From Paracoccaceae bacterium (GTDB lineage: Bacteria; Pseudomonadota; Alphaproteobacteria; Rhodobacterales; Rhodobacteraceae), in assembly GCA_027013095.1 (NCBI GenBank), contig JALUYI010000008.1, positions 21,001 to 85,000 on the forward strand: a stretch of DNA of 64,000 bases, in the 5' to 3' direction. Below the pieces are notes generated by a model. It searched no databases, was not told the origin of the DNA, and saw only the letters and a program-made list of their open reading frames with translations. Both the position numbers and the translations under genes were made by a program. Of this stretch, positions 42,874 to 51,973 are shown piece after piece. The first letter of the stretch is position 1; the number at the start of each line of letters is the position of its first letter.

Positions 42874-43995
42874 ATGGATGAGGTTGAAATCGTCGTTGTC
42901 GGCGCCGGGGTAATCGGTCTGTCGATTGGCCGGGCGTTGGCGCGAGCCGGGCACGAGGTCTTGATCCTTGAGGCCGAGGGGGCGATCGGGCAGCACACGT
43001 CTTCACGAAATTCCGGGGTTGTTCATGCCGGGATATATTACCCGCAGGGTTCGGCCCAACAGGTCTTGTGTCAGCGCGGGCGCAGGATGCTGGCGGATTT
43101 TTGTACCACCCGGCAAGTGGGATTTGCCCGCTGTGGTAAGCTGACGCTGGCGCCGGACGACGAGGCGATTGCGGTGCTGCGGGATCTGGTGACGCGCGGT
43201 CGAGCCAATGGTGTCGATGATTTGCGCATGATTTCACGCAGTGAGCTGGCCGAGCGTGAGCCTGAGGTTCGGGCGGCGGGCGCGATGTTGTCGCCCTCAA
43301 GCGGGATTGTCGATGCGGTCGGGTTGATGCAGACGCTGCGGGGCGAGGCCGAATCAGCGGGTGCGATGGTGGCCCTGAATGCGCCATTCCAGAAAGCTTG
43401 GGCGCGGGGGGGACGGCTGCAGATCACGGTGGGGGATATAGACGCGACGCGCCTGACCTGTCGCTTTTTGATCAATGCTGCTGCGCTGGGGGCGCATGGT
43501 GTTGCAAAGGCCATCAAAGGAGTTGCGCCACGCAGTATTCCGCCGCGGTATCTGGCCAAGGGCAGTTATTTTTCCATCGCGGCGAAATCGCCTTTTTCGG
43601 CGTTGATTTATCCGATGCCGGGGGTCGGCTCGTTGGGGATCCACTCGGTTCAGGATCTGGGCGGTGGTGTGCGCTTTGGTCCGAATATGGAATGGGTAGA
43701 GGATATTGATTATCGGGTTGATCCGGCGCTTGGCCCCGCGTTTGAAACCGCTGTCCGGCGCTATTGGCCGGGGCTGCCGAGTGGCGCGCTACAGCCGGAC
43801 ACCGCCGGCATCCGGCCCCGTATCTGGGGGCCGGGCATGGAAAAGCGGGTGTTCGAGTTTCAGGATGCCACCGATCATGGTGTCGCCGGCCTGATCTCGC
43901 TGTTCGGGTTCGAATCTCCGGGCCTGACATCGTGCCTGGCGATCGGTGCCCATGTTTCTGCTATGGTCGAGGCGGAATCCGGACCGCGCGTTTGA
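42874..43995 (+). CDS. L-2-hydroxyglutarate oxidase-like FAD oxidoreductase
   Basis: A DAO-family flavoenzyme, 373 residues. The FAD-binding fold is VEIVVVGAGVIGLSIGRALA, followed by the family's TSSRNSGVVHAGIYYPQGS and GSAQQVLCQRG; the C-terminus has GLISLFGFESPGLTSCLAIG. This matches LhgO/L2HGDH enzymes, which oxidise L-2-hydroxyglutarate to 2-oxoglutarate, and related FAD enzymes. The 3' end overlaps the convergent GST by 35 bases. Other DAO-family substrates cannot be excluded. Confidence 0.83.
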   Translation: MDEVEIVVVGAGVIGLSIGRALARAGHEVLILEAEGAIGQHTSSRNSGVVHAGIYYPQGSAQQVLCQRGRRMLADFCTTRQVGFARCGKLTLAPDDEAIAVLRDLVTRGRANGVDDLRMISRSELAEREPEVRAAGAMLSPSSGIVDAVGLMQTLRGEAESAGAMVALNAPFQKAWARGGRLQITVGDIDATRLTCRFLINAAALGAHGVAKAIKGVAPRSIPPRYLAKGSYFSIAAKSPFSALIYPMPGVGSLGIHSVQDLGGGVRFGPNMEWVEDIDYRVDPALGPAFETAVRRYWPGLPSGALQPDTAGIRPRIWGPGMEKRVFEFQDATDHGVAGLISLFGFESPGLTSCLAIGAHVSAMVEAESGPRV

Positions 43996-44662
43996 CGGTT
44001 TCCCGGGCAAGGCAACGGTCCAGATACGCGGGCACGTTTTCGAGGTCGTTCCAGTCAAGCTGATCGGTGATCTTGTAAACCAGCGTCAGGACCCGCAACC
44101 ACGGGAACACCGCGATATCGGCGATTGAGTATTCCCCCATGATGTAATCGCGCCCCGCGAGACGTTGATCGAGAACCGCCAAAAGGCGCTCGGTCTCATC
44201 GAGGTAGCGCTGGCGTGGGCGGGGATCATCGATCTCTTTGCCAGCGAATTTCACAAAATAGCCGAGTTGCCCGAACATCGGTCCGACACCTCCCATCTGC
44301 CACATCAACCATTGGATGGTGTGATAACGCTCGATCGGATCTTTGGACAAAAGTTTCCCGGTCTTTTCCGCGAGGTAAATCAAGATGGCACCGCTTTCAA
44401 ACAGCGCCAGTGGCTTGCCGCCGGGCCCGTTGGGGTCGATGATCGCCGGGATCTTGTTGTTGGGGTTCAGCGACAGAAACTCAGGTGTTTCCTGATCGTT
44501 GTTGGCAAAATTGACGGTATGGGCCTCATAGGGCAGGCCGACTTCTTCAAGCATGGTCGAGGCCTTGATCCCGTTCGGTGTGGTCAGGGAATAAAGCTGT
44601 ATCCGGTCAGGATGTTTGGCCGGCCAGCGTTTGGTGATTTCGAATTCAGCGAGTGTTGTCAT
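43961..44662 (-). CDS. Glutathione S-transferase (YghU/YfcG-like)
   Basis: 233 residues. The thioredoxin-like N-terminal domain contains LYSLTTPNGIKASTMLEEVG, and the glutathione-site loop NPNNKIPAIIDPNG with ALFESGAILIYLAEKTGKLL. The C-terminal helical domain has IMGEYSIADIAVFPWLRVL. It resembles the nu-class YghU/YfcG proteins, often glutathione- or disulfide-bond reductases rather than transferases. Its last 35 bases overlap the end of the convergent gene. Confidence 0.88.
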   Translation of the reverse strand: MTTLAEFEITKRWPAKHPDRIQLYSLTTPNGIKASTMLEEVGLPYEAHTVNFANNDQETPEFLSLNPNNKIPAIIDPNGPGGKPLALFESGAILIYLAEKTGKLLSKDPIERYHTIQWLMWQMGGVGPMFGQLGYFVKFAGKEIDDPRPRQRYLDETERLLAVLDQRLAGRDYIMGEYSIADIAVFPWLRVLTLVYKITDQLDWNDLENVPAYLDRCLARETVKRAVRIPPRP

Positions 44663-44771
44663 CGGGATGTCCCTTGTTCAAACGTGTCTGAACCCGAGAC
44701 TAAGGATCGCGATGGCGAATTTACAGGGGCTGGCCTGAAAAACCTGTCGCCAGCCCCTGCATTTGTGTGAA

Positions 44772-45890
44772 TTACATCTTCAGGGCCAGTGCGGGCGAGG
44801 TTACATCAATGCCCAGCGCCTTGCCCACCGCGTAATAGGTCAGCTTTCCGGCGTGGGTATTCAGACCGTCCAGAAGATGCGGATCATCCTCGCATGCCTG
44901 CCGCCAGCCCTTGTCCGCCAGCGCCAGCATGAATGGCATGGTGGCGTTGCCCAGCGCAATCGTCGATGTGCGGGCGACCGCGCCGGGCATGTTGGCAACG
45001 CAGTAATGCATGATTCCATCCACCTCAAAGATGGGGTCGTCATGGGTGGTGGCGTGTGAGGTTTCAAAGCACCCGCCCTGGTCAATCGCCACATCGACCA
45101 TCGCCGCCCCCGGTTTCATTGTTGACAGCATTGCGCGACTGACCAGTTTGGGTGCGGCGGCACCCGGGATCAGAACCGCGCCGACCACCAGATCGGCCTT
45201 TGAGACCATCTCGGCGGTGTTGGATTTCGAGGCATAGCGGGTTTTGAACCGATCACCGAACACGTCGTCAAGATAACGCATCCGCGGCATCGACATATCC
45301 AGAACCGTCACGTTGGCGCCCATCCCGGCGGCAACGCGTGCGGCGTGGGTGCCGACAACGCCACCGCCAATGACCACAACCCGCGCCGGGCCGACGCCCG
45401 GCACCCCGCCCAGCAACACGCCGCGTCCGCCATTGGCCTTTTGCAAGGTCCAGGCTCCGACCTGCGGGGCCAGCTTTCCGGCGACCTCGGACATTGGCGC
45501 CAACAGCGGCAGGCCGCCTGCGCGGTCGGTTACGGTCTCATAGGCGATGGCGGTGACGCCGCTGTCCAGAAGATCGCGGGTTTGCTCGGGGTCGGGGGCA
45601 AGGTGCAGGTAGGTGAACAGGATCTGCCCCTCGTGCAACTGACGACGCTCGACCGCCTGTGGCTCCTTGACCTTCACGACCATCTCGGCGCGTTCGAAAA
45701 TCTCGGCGGCGCTGGCAACGATCTCGGCCCCGGCGGCGATATAATCGCTGTCCGGAAAACCCGACCCGGCCCCGGCCCCGGTTTCTATGATGACGCTGTG
45801 GCCGTGGTGCACCGCCTCGGCTGCGGCCATCGGCGTGACGCCCACCCGGTATTCCTGATTCTTGATTTCTTTTGGACAGCCAATAAGCAT
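44772..45890 (-). CDS. ald: Alanine dehydrogenase
   Basis: NAD-dependent interconversion of L-alanine and pyruvate plus ammonia. 372 residues from ATG 45890, preceded by GGAAG. MLIGCPKEIKNQEYRVGVTP, MVVKVKEPQ (catalytic Lys), FTYLHLAPD (catalytic His), and the NAD fold VVVIGGGVVGTHAARVAAGM are all present. It is divergent from an Lrp-type regulator gene 152 bases away, the classical ald/aldR arrangement. Confidence 0.96.
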   Translation of the reverse strand: MLIGCPKEIKNQEYRVGVTPMAAAEAVHHGHSVIIETGAGAGSGFPDSDYIAAGAEIVASAAEIFERAEMVVKVKEPQAVERRQLHEGQILFTYLHLAPDPEQTRDLLDSGVTAIAYETVTDRAGGLPLLAPMSEVAGKLAPQVGAWTLQKANGGRGVLLGGVPGVGPARVVVIGGGVVGTHAARVAAGMGANVTVLDMSMPRMRYLDDVFGDRFKTRYASKSNTAEMVSKADLVVGAVLIPGAAAPKLVSRAMLSTMKPGAAMVDVAIDQGGCFETSHATTHDDPIFEVDGIMHYCVANMPGAVARTSTIALGNATMPFMLALADKGWRQACEDDPHLLDGLNTHAGKLTYYAVGKALGIDVTSPALALKM

Positions 45891-46041
45891 GGTTTTTCTT
45901 CCCTTGATCGATGATGCGACGAATTGTCCAAAGTCTGCCTCGTTCTGCGGTGAATTGCATTGCAAAGTTCGGTGACAAAAGGGATATAAAGCAACGGAAT
46001 TCACGAAAATACGCCAAATTTGAACAAGGATCGTGCATAAA

Positions 46042-46500
46042 ATGGAAATGGACGCTACAGATCGCCGAATTCTGACAGTGCTGCAAAAGCAGGGCCGGAT
46101 CTCGAATGCCGAACTGGCCGAGCGGATTAACCTGTCCCCTTCGGCATGTCACCGCCGCGTCCAGCGGTTGGAAAAAGAGCGCGTGATTACGGGCTATGTC
46201 GCCCTTCTGGATGCGCGCGAGGTGGACAGGCGCTCGACCGTATTTGTCGAGATTACCCTGTCAGGGCAGGCCGACGAGGTGCTGGACGCCTTTGAGAAAG
46301 AGGTCGCCCGTGTCCCCGATGTGCTGGAGTGTCATCTGATGGCGGGTTCGGCGGATTACCTGCTGAAGGTGGTGGCACGTGATACCGACGATTTTGCCCG
46401 CATCCACCGGCGCTATCTGGCCCGTCTGCCGGGGGTATTGCAGATGCATTCGTCCTTTGCCCTGCGCACGGTGTTCAAGACCACTGCCTTGCCGGTTTAG
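46042..46500 (+). CDS. Lrp/AsnC-family regulator (AldR-like)
   Basis: 152 residues from ATG 46042 (AAGGA 11 bases before; GTG 46033 is closer). The N-terminal HTH is TDRRILTVLQKQGRISNAEL followed by NLSPSACHRRVQRLEKERVI, and the C-terminal RAM domain has ARVPDVLECHLMAGSADYLL and VLQMHSSFALRTVFKTTALP. Divergence from ald, with a shared control region, suggests it activates ald in response to alanine. The name is by context. Confidence 0.92.
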   Translation: MEMDATDRRILTVLQKQGRISNAELAERINLSPSACHRRVQRLEKERVITGYVALLDAREVDRRSTVFVEITLSGQADEVLDAFEKEVARVPDVLECHLMAGSADYLLKVVARDTDDFARIHRRYLARLPGVLQMHSSFALRTVFKTTALPV

Positions 46501-46537
46501 GACATTGCCGGGGCGTGAGAACCCTCACCAAAGACCG

Positions 46538-46867
46538 CTATCCCAGCAGGAATTGCAGCCCGTAAAGGGCCGCCATGCCGCCGACGATCGAGGCCACGGC
46601 GTTCTTGCTCCAGATGCCAATCGCAAAGGCAACAAATGCAGCACCCAGCCGGGCCGGATCCAGATGCCCTCCGGTTGCCTGCGGCCAGACCACGAGGGGG
46701 GCAATCAGCCCGGGCAACACGGCGACTGCGACATAGCGCAAATGTCGCAAGATCCAGTCGGGCAGCTCGCGGTCGCCGATCAGACCTAGAAATGAAAAGC
46801 GGATCAGATAGGTGCCAAGCCCGAGCAGCACGATCACGATCCAAAGGGTTGTCTTGTCGGTGATCAT
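46538..46867 (-). CDS. AzlD family membrane protein
   Basis: The small subunit of an AzlCD branched-chain amino acid exporter. 109 residues, four hydrophobic segments. It begins MITDKTTLWIVIVLLGLGTY with the family's RFSFLGLIGDRELPDWILRH. Its start overlaps the azlC stop by four bases (ATGA), as usual for azlCD. The substrate specificity is not determined here. Confidence 0.9.
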   Translation of the reverse strand: MITDKTTLWIVIVLLGLGTYLIRFSFLGLIGDRELPDWILRHLRYVAVAVLPGLIAPLVVWPQATGGHLDPARLGAAFVAFAIGIWSKNAVASIVGGMAALYGLQFLLG

Positions 46868-47574
46868 GCCCTGCGCCTTTTTAATTTCTGCTCGACTCCC
46901 GCGCCTGCGATCATGGCCAGTAACGCGGCAATGATCAGGCCCAGATTATAGGGCACCCAGATCAGGGCCAGCGTTGCGCCGACCGAAACCAGCGCAGCGA
47001 TAAAATGGGGCAGGCTGCGCATGGCCGGGGCGGTCAGGGCAATAAAGGTGATCGGGATGGCAAAATCCAGCGAGTATTCAGGCGGGATCATCGCCCCGGC
47101 CACCGCTCCGACATAGGAAAAGATATACCAGAGCGGAATGATCGGCAGCAGCGAACCAAAATAGAACCGCACCTTTTGAGCGACCGTCATTTCAGGGGCG
47201 CTTTCGTATTTCTGAAAGGCGACGGCAAAGGCCTGATCAACCATGAAATACGCCATCAACACCCGTATGAACAGCGGTGCGCGTCCCAGATGGGGAACCA
47301 GCGCGGCCGAATACATGGCCATTCTCAGGTTGACGGCCAGCGCCGTCAACAGCACGATGAAGGTTGGCGCGTGTTCCTGCATAAGGGAAATTGCCGTGAA
47401 CTGGGCGGCACCGGCGATCACCAGAAAGGTCATCGACATGGTTTCGACGATGTTCAGGCCTGCCTTGGTTGCAATCGCTCCGAACAACAGGGCAAATGGC
47501 ACCACTACCAGAATGAACGGGCTGCCGGCACGAAAACCGGACCAAAAGGCTGAATTGGGCTTGGATTGTGACAT
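46864..47574 (-). CDS. azlC: AzlC family branched-chain amino acid exporter subunit
   Basis: 236 residues, the large subunit of an AzlCD exporter. It begins with FWSGFRAGSPFILVVVPFAL and contains LVIAGAAQFTAISLM and the conserved LTALAVNLRMAMYSAALVPH, typical of the family. About seven membrane segments. Its start lies only 13 bases from the open frame of the divergent fdhD. Confidence 0.92.
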   Translation of the reverse strand: MSQSKPNSAFWSGFRAGSPFILVVVPFALLFGAIATKAGLNIVETMSMTFLVIAGAAQFTAISLMQEHAPTFIVLLTALAVNLRMAMYSAALVPHLGRAPLFIRVLMAYFMVDQAFAVAFQKYESAPEMTVAQKVRFYFGSLLPIIPLWYIFSYVGAVAGAMIPPEYSLDFAIPITFIALTAPAMRSLPHFIAALVSVGATLALIWVPYNLGLIIAALLAMIAGAGVEQKLKRRRA

Positions 47575-47587
47575 GGCCTGACTCTAA

Positions 47588-48517
47588 ATGGAACCGCCAA
47601 CAGCTAGGCGAAACAAACGGGGGAAGCAATTGGGAAAAACCACGGATCTGTCGAATTACCTGATCGCGCCGACCCCCGATAATGCGCGTCTTTCGCGTAT
47701 GGTCAAGGGCAGCGATCACAACGGCGCGCCAATCAGCGCCGCCGTCGTCGAAGAGCGCCCGCTGACGATCTACCTCAACAGTCAGGAAATCGTGACCGCC
47801 ATGACGATTGGCGACTACCCCGATTATCTGGCGCTGGGCTTTTTGCGCAATCAGGGGATGCTGTCACCAGAAGATACTGTGACCGCCGTCGATTACGACG
47901 AAGAGATCGAGACCATCGTCATCCGCACCGCTCACAAGACCGATTTCGAGGACAAGCTGAAAAAGAAGACCCGGACCAGTGGCTGCGCTGTCGGCACTGT
48001 CTTTGGCGACATGATGGAAGGGCTTGAGGGGGTGACGCTGCCCTCTGCCGAGCTGCGCACCTCGTGGCTTTATGCACTGGCGGACAAGATCAACCGAACG
48101 CCCAGTCTTTACCTCAAGACCGGGGCGATTCATGGCACGGTGCTGTGCCAAAAAGATGTTCCGTTGGTCTATATGGAGGATGTCGGCCGCCACAACGCGG
48201 TGGACAAGGTGGCCGGCTGGATGCTGTCCGAAAAGGTCGGGGCCGGGGACAAGATCCTTTATACCACGGGGCGTCTGACCTCGGAAATGGTGATCAAAAC
48301 GGCGATGATGGGGATTCCGGTGCTGGTGTCGCGCTCGGGCTTTACCGCGTGGGGGGTAGAGATCGCCCAGCAACTGGGTCTGACTCTGATCGGGCGGATG
48401 CGCGGGCGGCGGTTCATCTGCCTTTCCGGCGAGGACCGCCTTGTGCGTGATGCCGATCCCGACTCGATTGGCGAGGAAAGCCGCAAGATGCGCCGTCAGG
48501 GGGCCCGCGATGACTAG
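47588..48517 (+). CDS. fdhD: Formate dehydrogenase accessory sulfurtransferase FdhD
   Basis: Sulfurates the molybdenum cofactor for formate dehydrogenase. 309 residues from ATG 47588; TTG 47630, after GGGGGAAG, is a better-supported start and gives 295. Landmarks are EERPLTIYLNSQEIVTAMTI, the catalytic cysteine in RTSGCAVGTVFGDMM, and VYMEDVGRHNAVDKVAGWML. Only one cysteine of the E. coli CxxC pair is present. The 3' end overlaps mobA by 8 bases, and no formate dehydrogenase gene is in the window. Confidence 0.92.
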   Translation: MEPPTARRNKRGKQLGKTTDLSNYLIAPTPDNARLSRMVKGSDHNGAPISAAVVEERPLTIYLNSQEIVTAMTIGDYPDYLALGFLRNQGMLSPEDTVTAVDYDEEIETIVIRTAHKTDFEDKLKKKTRTSGCAVGTVFGDMMEGLEGVTLPSAELRTSWLYALADKINRTPSLYLKTGAIHGTVLCQKDVPLVYMEDVGRHNAVDKVAGWMLSEKVGAGDKILYTTGRLTSEMVIKTAMMGIPVLVSRSGFTAWGVEIAQQLGLTLIGRMRGRRFICLSGEDRLVRDADPDSIGEESRKMRRQGARDD

Positions 48518-49133
48518 GCCGTTGGGCGTAATCCTTGCCGGCGGGCAGTCGCGCCGCATGGGCGGGGGCGACAAGGCGCTGCTGCAGCTTGATGGCAGAA
48601 CGCTTATGCAGCGGGTCATCGACCGCCTTGCACCGCAGGTCGCGGCTCTGGCGATCAACGCCAACGGGGATCCACAGCGTTACCGTGGTTTTGATCTGCC
48701 GATCATCGCGGATTCGATTTCCGGCTTTGCCGGGCCACTGGCAGGCGTTCTGGCCGGGTTGGATTGGGCCGCCGCGAAAGGGGCATCCCATATCGTGACC
48801 GTTGCCGCCGATACGCCGTTCTTTCCGACCACTCTGGTTCCAGTTCTGCAGCAAACCCTTTTGGATAGCGGTCAGCCGATCGTTTTGGCGGCCACCGATA
48901 GCGGCGCGCGGGGACGCTCGCGGCACCCGACCTTTGGCCTGTGGCCAGTTTCCCTGCGTGCCTGCTTGCGGGATGCGATTGGCGCGGGAACGCGCAAGGT
49001 TGTCGCATGGACCGACGCGCAAGGTTGCGCCTCGGCTATTTTCCCGTCAGAACCTTTTGACATGTTTTTCAACATCAACACGCCCAAAGACCGCGAGCGG
49101 GCACAAGAGCTGATGGAAAAGGGAATGGTCTGA
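48510..49133 (+). CDS. mobA: Molybdenum cofactor guanylyltransferase
   Basis: Links GMP to molybdopterin, making the MGD form. 207 residues from ATG 48510 (ATGACTAGG, eight bases inside fdhD). The GTP-binding signature is VILAGGQSRRMGGGDKALLQ, followed by ANGDPQRYRGFDLPIIAD and VAADTPFFPTTLVP with the metal-binding Asp. Ends one base into mobB. The guanylyltransferase fits a formate dehydrogenase or other bis-MGD enzyme. Confidence 0.95.
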   Translation: MTRPLGVILAGGQSRRMGGGDKALLQLDGRTLMQRVIDRLAPQVAALAINANGDPQRYRGFDLPIIADSISGFAGPLAGVLAGLDWAAAKGASHIVTVAADTPFFPTTLVPVLQQTLLDSGQPIVLAATDSGARGRSRHPTFGLWPVSLRACLRDAIGAGTRKVVAWTDAQGCASAIFPSEPFDMFFNINTPKDRERAQELMEKGMV

Positions 49134-49633
49134 TGCAGGTATATGGCGTCGTCGGCTGGAAGAACAACGGCAAGACTGGCTTGATGGAGCGCCTCGTGCG
49201 CGAGATCACCGACCGGGGTTTTAGCGTCTCAACGGTCAAGCACGCCCACCACCGCTTTGACGTGGACCAGAAGGGTAAGGACAGTTTTCGCCACCGCGAG
49301 GCTGGCGCCGAGGAAGTGCTGCTGGCCTCCAGTCACCGGTGGGTTTTGATGCATGAGCTGCGCGACGAGGACGAACCATCGCTGGACACGTTCCTTGCGC
49401 GCATGACCCCCGTCGATCTGGTTCTGGTCGAAGGATATAAGCGCGACACCCACGCCAAGATCGAGGCCCACCGCGCCGAGACCGGGCAGAGCCTGATTGC
49501 CGAGGACGACCCGACGATCAAGGCAATCGCCAGCGATGTTCCCCTTGACGGCATGGGGCGCCCGGTGTTTGCGCTGGACGACACCCGGGCAATCGCCGAT
49601 TTTATTTTGCAACAGACCGGGCTGGCAAAATGA
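49133..49633 (+). CDS. mobB: Molybdopterin-guanine dinucleotide biosynthesis adapter MobB
   Basis: A GTP-binding adapter that assists MobA. 166 residues. P-loop VGWKNNGKTGLMERL (G-x4-GKT form), then VSTVKHAHHRFDVDQKGKDS, a conserved MobB segment, and VDLVLVEGYKRD. It starts at the last base of mobA (TGATG) and its own end overlaps moeA by four bases (ATGA), showing full translational coupling of the operon. Confidence 0.94.
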   Translation: MQVYGVVGWKNNGKTGLMERLVREITDRGFSVSTVKHAHHRFDVDQKGKDSFRHREAGAEEVLLASSHRWVLMHELRDEDEPSLDTFLARMTPVDLVLVEGYKRDTHAKIEAHRAETGQSLIAEDDPTIKAIASDVPLDGMGRPVFALDDTRAIADFILQQTGLAK

Positions 49634-50892
49634 CGACTCCGCGTTTGGCCAATGACTGTTTTGCCCTGCCGCCGGGGGTCGAGTGGACCCCGGTCGATCA
49701 AGCGCTGGCCCTCTTGAAATCACGCCTGCACGCTGTTGTCGGGCCCGAGGACGTGGTGCTTGCCAAGGCATCGGGGCGCGTCGTTGCCACTGATTTGAAG
49801 GCGGTGCGAACCAGCCCGCCCAGCACCAATTCGGCGGTGGATGGCTATGGGATCGCGATAGCCTCATGCGACCGGACGACCACGACACAAAGGCTGGCGC
49901 TGCTGGCGGGGCGCGCGGCGGCAGGGCATCCCTTTCAGGGTAAGGTTGCCATTGGCAAGGCGGTTCGCATCCTGACCGGGGCCACCGTGCCAGCGGGGGT
50001 TGATACCATCCTGATGCAGGAGGATGTGGAGGTTGACGACGATTGCATCAGCTTTTCCGGCCTGCCCCGGACGGGGGCAAATTTGCGCGCCGCCGGTGAG
50101 GATATGAAAGAGGGCGCCACGATTTTTCCCGCCGGAACGGTGTTGCGGGCCAAGGATGTCGGGGTGCTGGCTGCCGCGGGACTTGCTGAAATCGCCTCCT
50201 TTCGGCGGTTGCGTGTCGGCGTTCTTTCGACCGGAGATGAGATTCGGGCGGCTGGAGATACGGCCAGCGCGGATCAGATATTTGACGCCAACCGGCCGAT
50301 GCTGCTGTCGATGCTGGCGCGCTGGGGATTTGCGGCGGTTGATCTGGGTCATGTCGGCGACACCCGGGATCTGGTGCGCGCGCGCCTTGACGAGGCCGTC
50401 CGACAGGTCGATGCGATCCTGACCTCTGGCGGCGCTTCGGCGGGTGATGAGGACCATATGTCCGCAATATTACAGGCCGAGGGGCAGGTTGATTTCTGGC
50501 GTATCGCGATCAAGCCGGGTCGACCGCTGGCGATGGGCCAGTGGCAGGGGGTTCCGCTTTTTGGTCTGCCGGGCAATCCGGTTGCGGCCTTTGTCTGCGC
50601 TCTGATTTTTGCTCGACCCGCCCTGTTTCTGATGGCCGGTGCCAGATGGCCGGAGCCGGTGGCCTATCGCGTGCCCGCCGCCTTTGGCAAAAAGAAGAAA
50701 CCGGGACGGCGCGAATATCTGCGGGCGCGCCTGAATGCCGAGGGGCAGGCCGAGGTTTTCTGGTCTGAAGGGTCCGGTCTGATCTCGGGGCTGAGCTGGT
50801 CGGATGGTTTGGTGGAACTGGGCGATGCCGGCGACGAGATCACCCCCGGCGCGCCGGTGCGCTTTATCCCCTACGCCAGCTTTGGCCTGTAA
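49630..50892 (+). CDS. moeA: Molybdopterin molybdenumtransferase
   Basis: Inserts molybdate into adenylylated molybdopterin. 420 residues, normal length. The conserved TSPPSTNSAVDGYGIA, ILTGATVPAGVDTILMQEDV, VGVLSTGDEI and DAILTSGGASAGDEDHM are all present, with the C-terminal domain IV after RVPAAF. It is the last gene of fdhD-mobA-mobB-moeA; its stop is followed after 15 bases by a convergent gene's stop. Confidence 0.96.
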   Translation: MTTPRLANDCFALPPGVEWTPVDQALALLKSRLHAVVGPEDVVLAKASGRVVATDLKAVRTSPPSTNSAVDGYGIAIASCDRTTTTQRLALLAGRAAAGHPFQGKVAIGKAVRILTGATVPAGVDTILMQEDVEVDDDCISFSGLPRTGANLRAAGEDMKEGATIFPAGTVLRAKDVGVLAAAGLAEIASFRRLRVGVLSTGDEIRAAGDTASADQIFDANRPMLLSMLARWGFAAVDLGHVGDTRDLVRARLDEAVRQVDAILTSGGASAGDEDHMSAILQAEGQVDFWRIAIKPGRPLAMGQWQGVPLFGLPGNPVAAFVCALIFARPALFLMAGARWPEPVAYRVPAAFGKKKKPGRREYLRARLNAEGQAEVFWSEGSGLISGLSWSDGLVELGDAGDEITPGAPVRFIPYASFGL

Positions 50893-50907
50893 CTCTGGGT
50901 CCACGTC

Positions 50908-51945
50908 CTAATCAAACGTTCCGGCAATCCGCCCCAGCAGCATGAAGGCGCGGGCGGTGCGGGTTTCCCCCATTTCGATCAGCTCGTGATCGCTGGCGGT
51001 GGCTTCGAACTCGGCCAGAACCGAGTCGAACTGGCGTAGAAAGTGATGCGCGGCGTCCCGAAACACCGGATCTTTTTTCATGCGCCCGTTGGCAAGCGCC
51101 AGACACGAGCGGTCGCGTATTCCTCCCAAACCCGCCACGGCAGGCCCGCGCGCTCCCTTGGCAAAGGCGCGCCATGTTTCGGCGCGGGGCCGGTCGGGTC
51201 GCAGGTCGTCCATGTAAATCCCGTCTTGCGACAACAGGGTCAGGATGTCCTGTGAAGCGCGGATCATTCTGGCAATATCCCGGTCGGCCAGTGCGCGCCG
51301 CAGTGTGCGAAAGCCTTCGGCGTCGTCCTCGTTCTCGGGGAAATTCAGCGCCCGGATGAATTCGGCAATAGTGATCGGTTCTCGCGGGGTGTCGGGTGCG
51401 GCTTCCAGCGCCAGCGAGGCCTGTCCTTCGGGCTCGGGCTGGCGCTCGCGCGGCAGGGCAGGTTTGGTGGTCGAGGGTTCTTCCCCGGGATCCTTGTCGC
51501 GTCGGGAGGCAAAGGTCGCAATCGCAGTTTCCGTCTGGCGCTGGGAAACGGCAATATCCGCCAGTTGTTTTTCGATCGCCGGGTTTACGGTTTGACCGGC
51601 GGTTTGCTGCTGCATGACATAGGCGTGGCGCATCGCGTCAATAGAGGCCTGCAGGCGCTGCGCCTCTTCACGCATGACCCGCGCCGTCTTGGCCCCAGCG
51701 CTGGCCACCCAGATCAGGCCGATCGGCAGTAGGATCGAGACCATGGTCATCACAAATGTCATCGGGTTGAATCCCGGGCCGTTCCCGTCCGAGCGGATCC
51801 CAATGAAATACCAGAACCCGGCGACGATTCCGACCCAGACGAGGCTTAGCCCGGCGGCGACAATATCGACAAGCTCGACCTTCGGGCGCGGGCTTTGCCC
51901 ATATATTCCCAAGTCCAGCGGGGCTTCGGGTTTGCCTTGATCCAT
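50908..51945 (-). CDS. Hypothetical two-pass membrane protein with coiled coil
   Basis: 345 residues, no family I recognise. Two membrane helices (about 26-48 VDIVAAGLSLVWVGIVAGFW and about 62-82 TMVSILLPIGLIWVAS), then a Gln/Ala-rich heptad stretch (about 85-150, consistent with a coiled coil), a Pro/Glu-rich linker and a C-terminal helical domain from about residue 190 (NFPENEDDAEGFRTLRRAL ... HHFLRQFDSVLAEFEATASD). It may be conserved in Rhodobacterales. Its own promoter region is the space before greA end. Confidence 0.75.
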   Translation of the reverse strand: MDQGKPEAPLDLGIYGQSPRPKVELVDIVAAGLSLVWVGIVAGFWYFIGIRSDGNGPGFNPMTFVMTMVSILLPIGLIWVASAGAKTARVMREEAQRLQASIDAMRHAYVMQQQTAGQTVNPAIEKQLADIAVSQRQTETAIATFASRRDKDPGEEPSTTKPALPRERQPEPEGQASLALEAAPDTPREPITIAEFIRALNFPENEDDAEGFRTLRRALADRDIARMIRASQDILTLLSQDGIYMDDLRPDRPRAETWRAFAKGARGPAVAGLGGIRDRSCLALANGRMKKDPVFRDAAHHFLRQFDSVLAEFEATASDHELIEMGETRTARAFMLLGRIAGTFD

Positions 51946-51973
51946 GTTCCTGTGGCCTTTGCGGAGGTCTCCC

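Noticed and set aside
41117..43387. 756-codon minus-strand frame antisense to pheT
   Set aside because: Low-complexity Arg/Pro/His-rich translation typical of antisense to GC-rich genes; pheT is certain.
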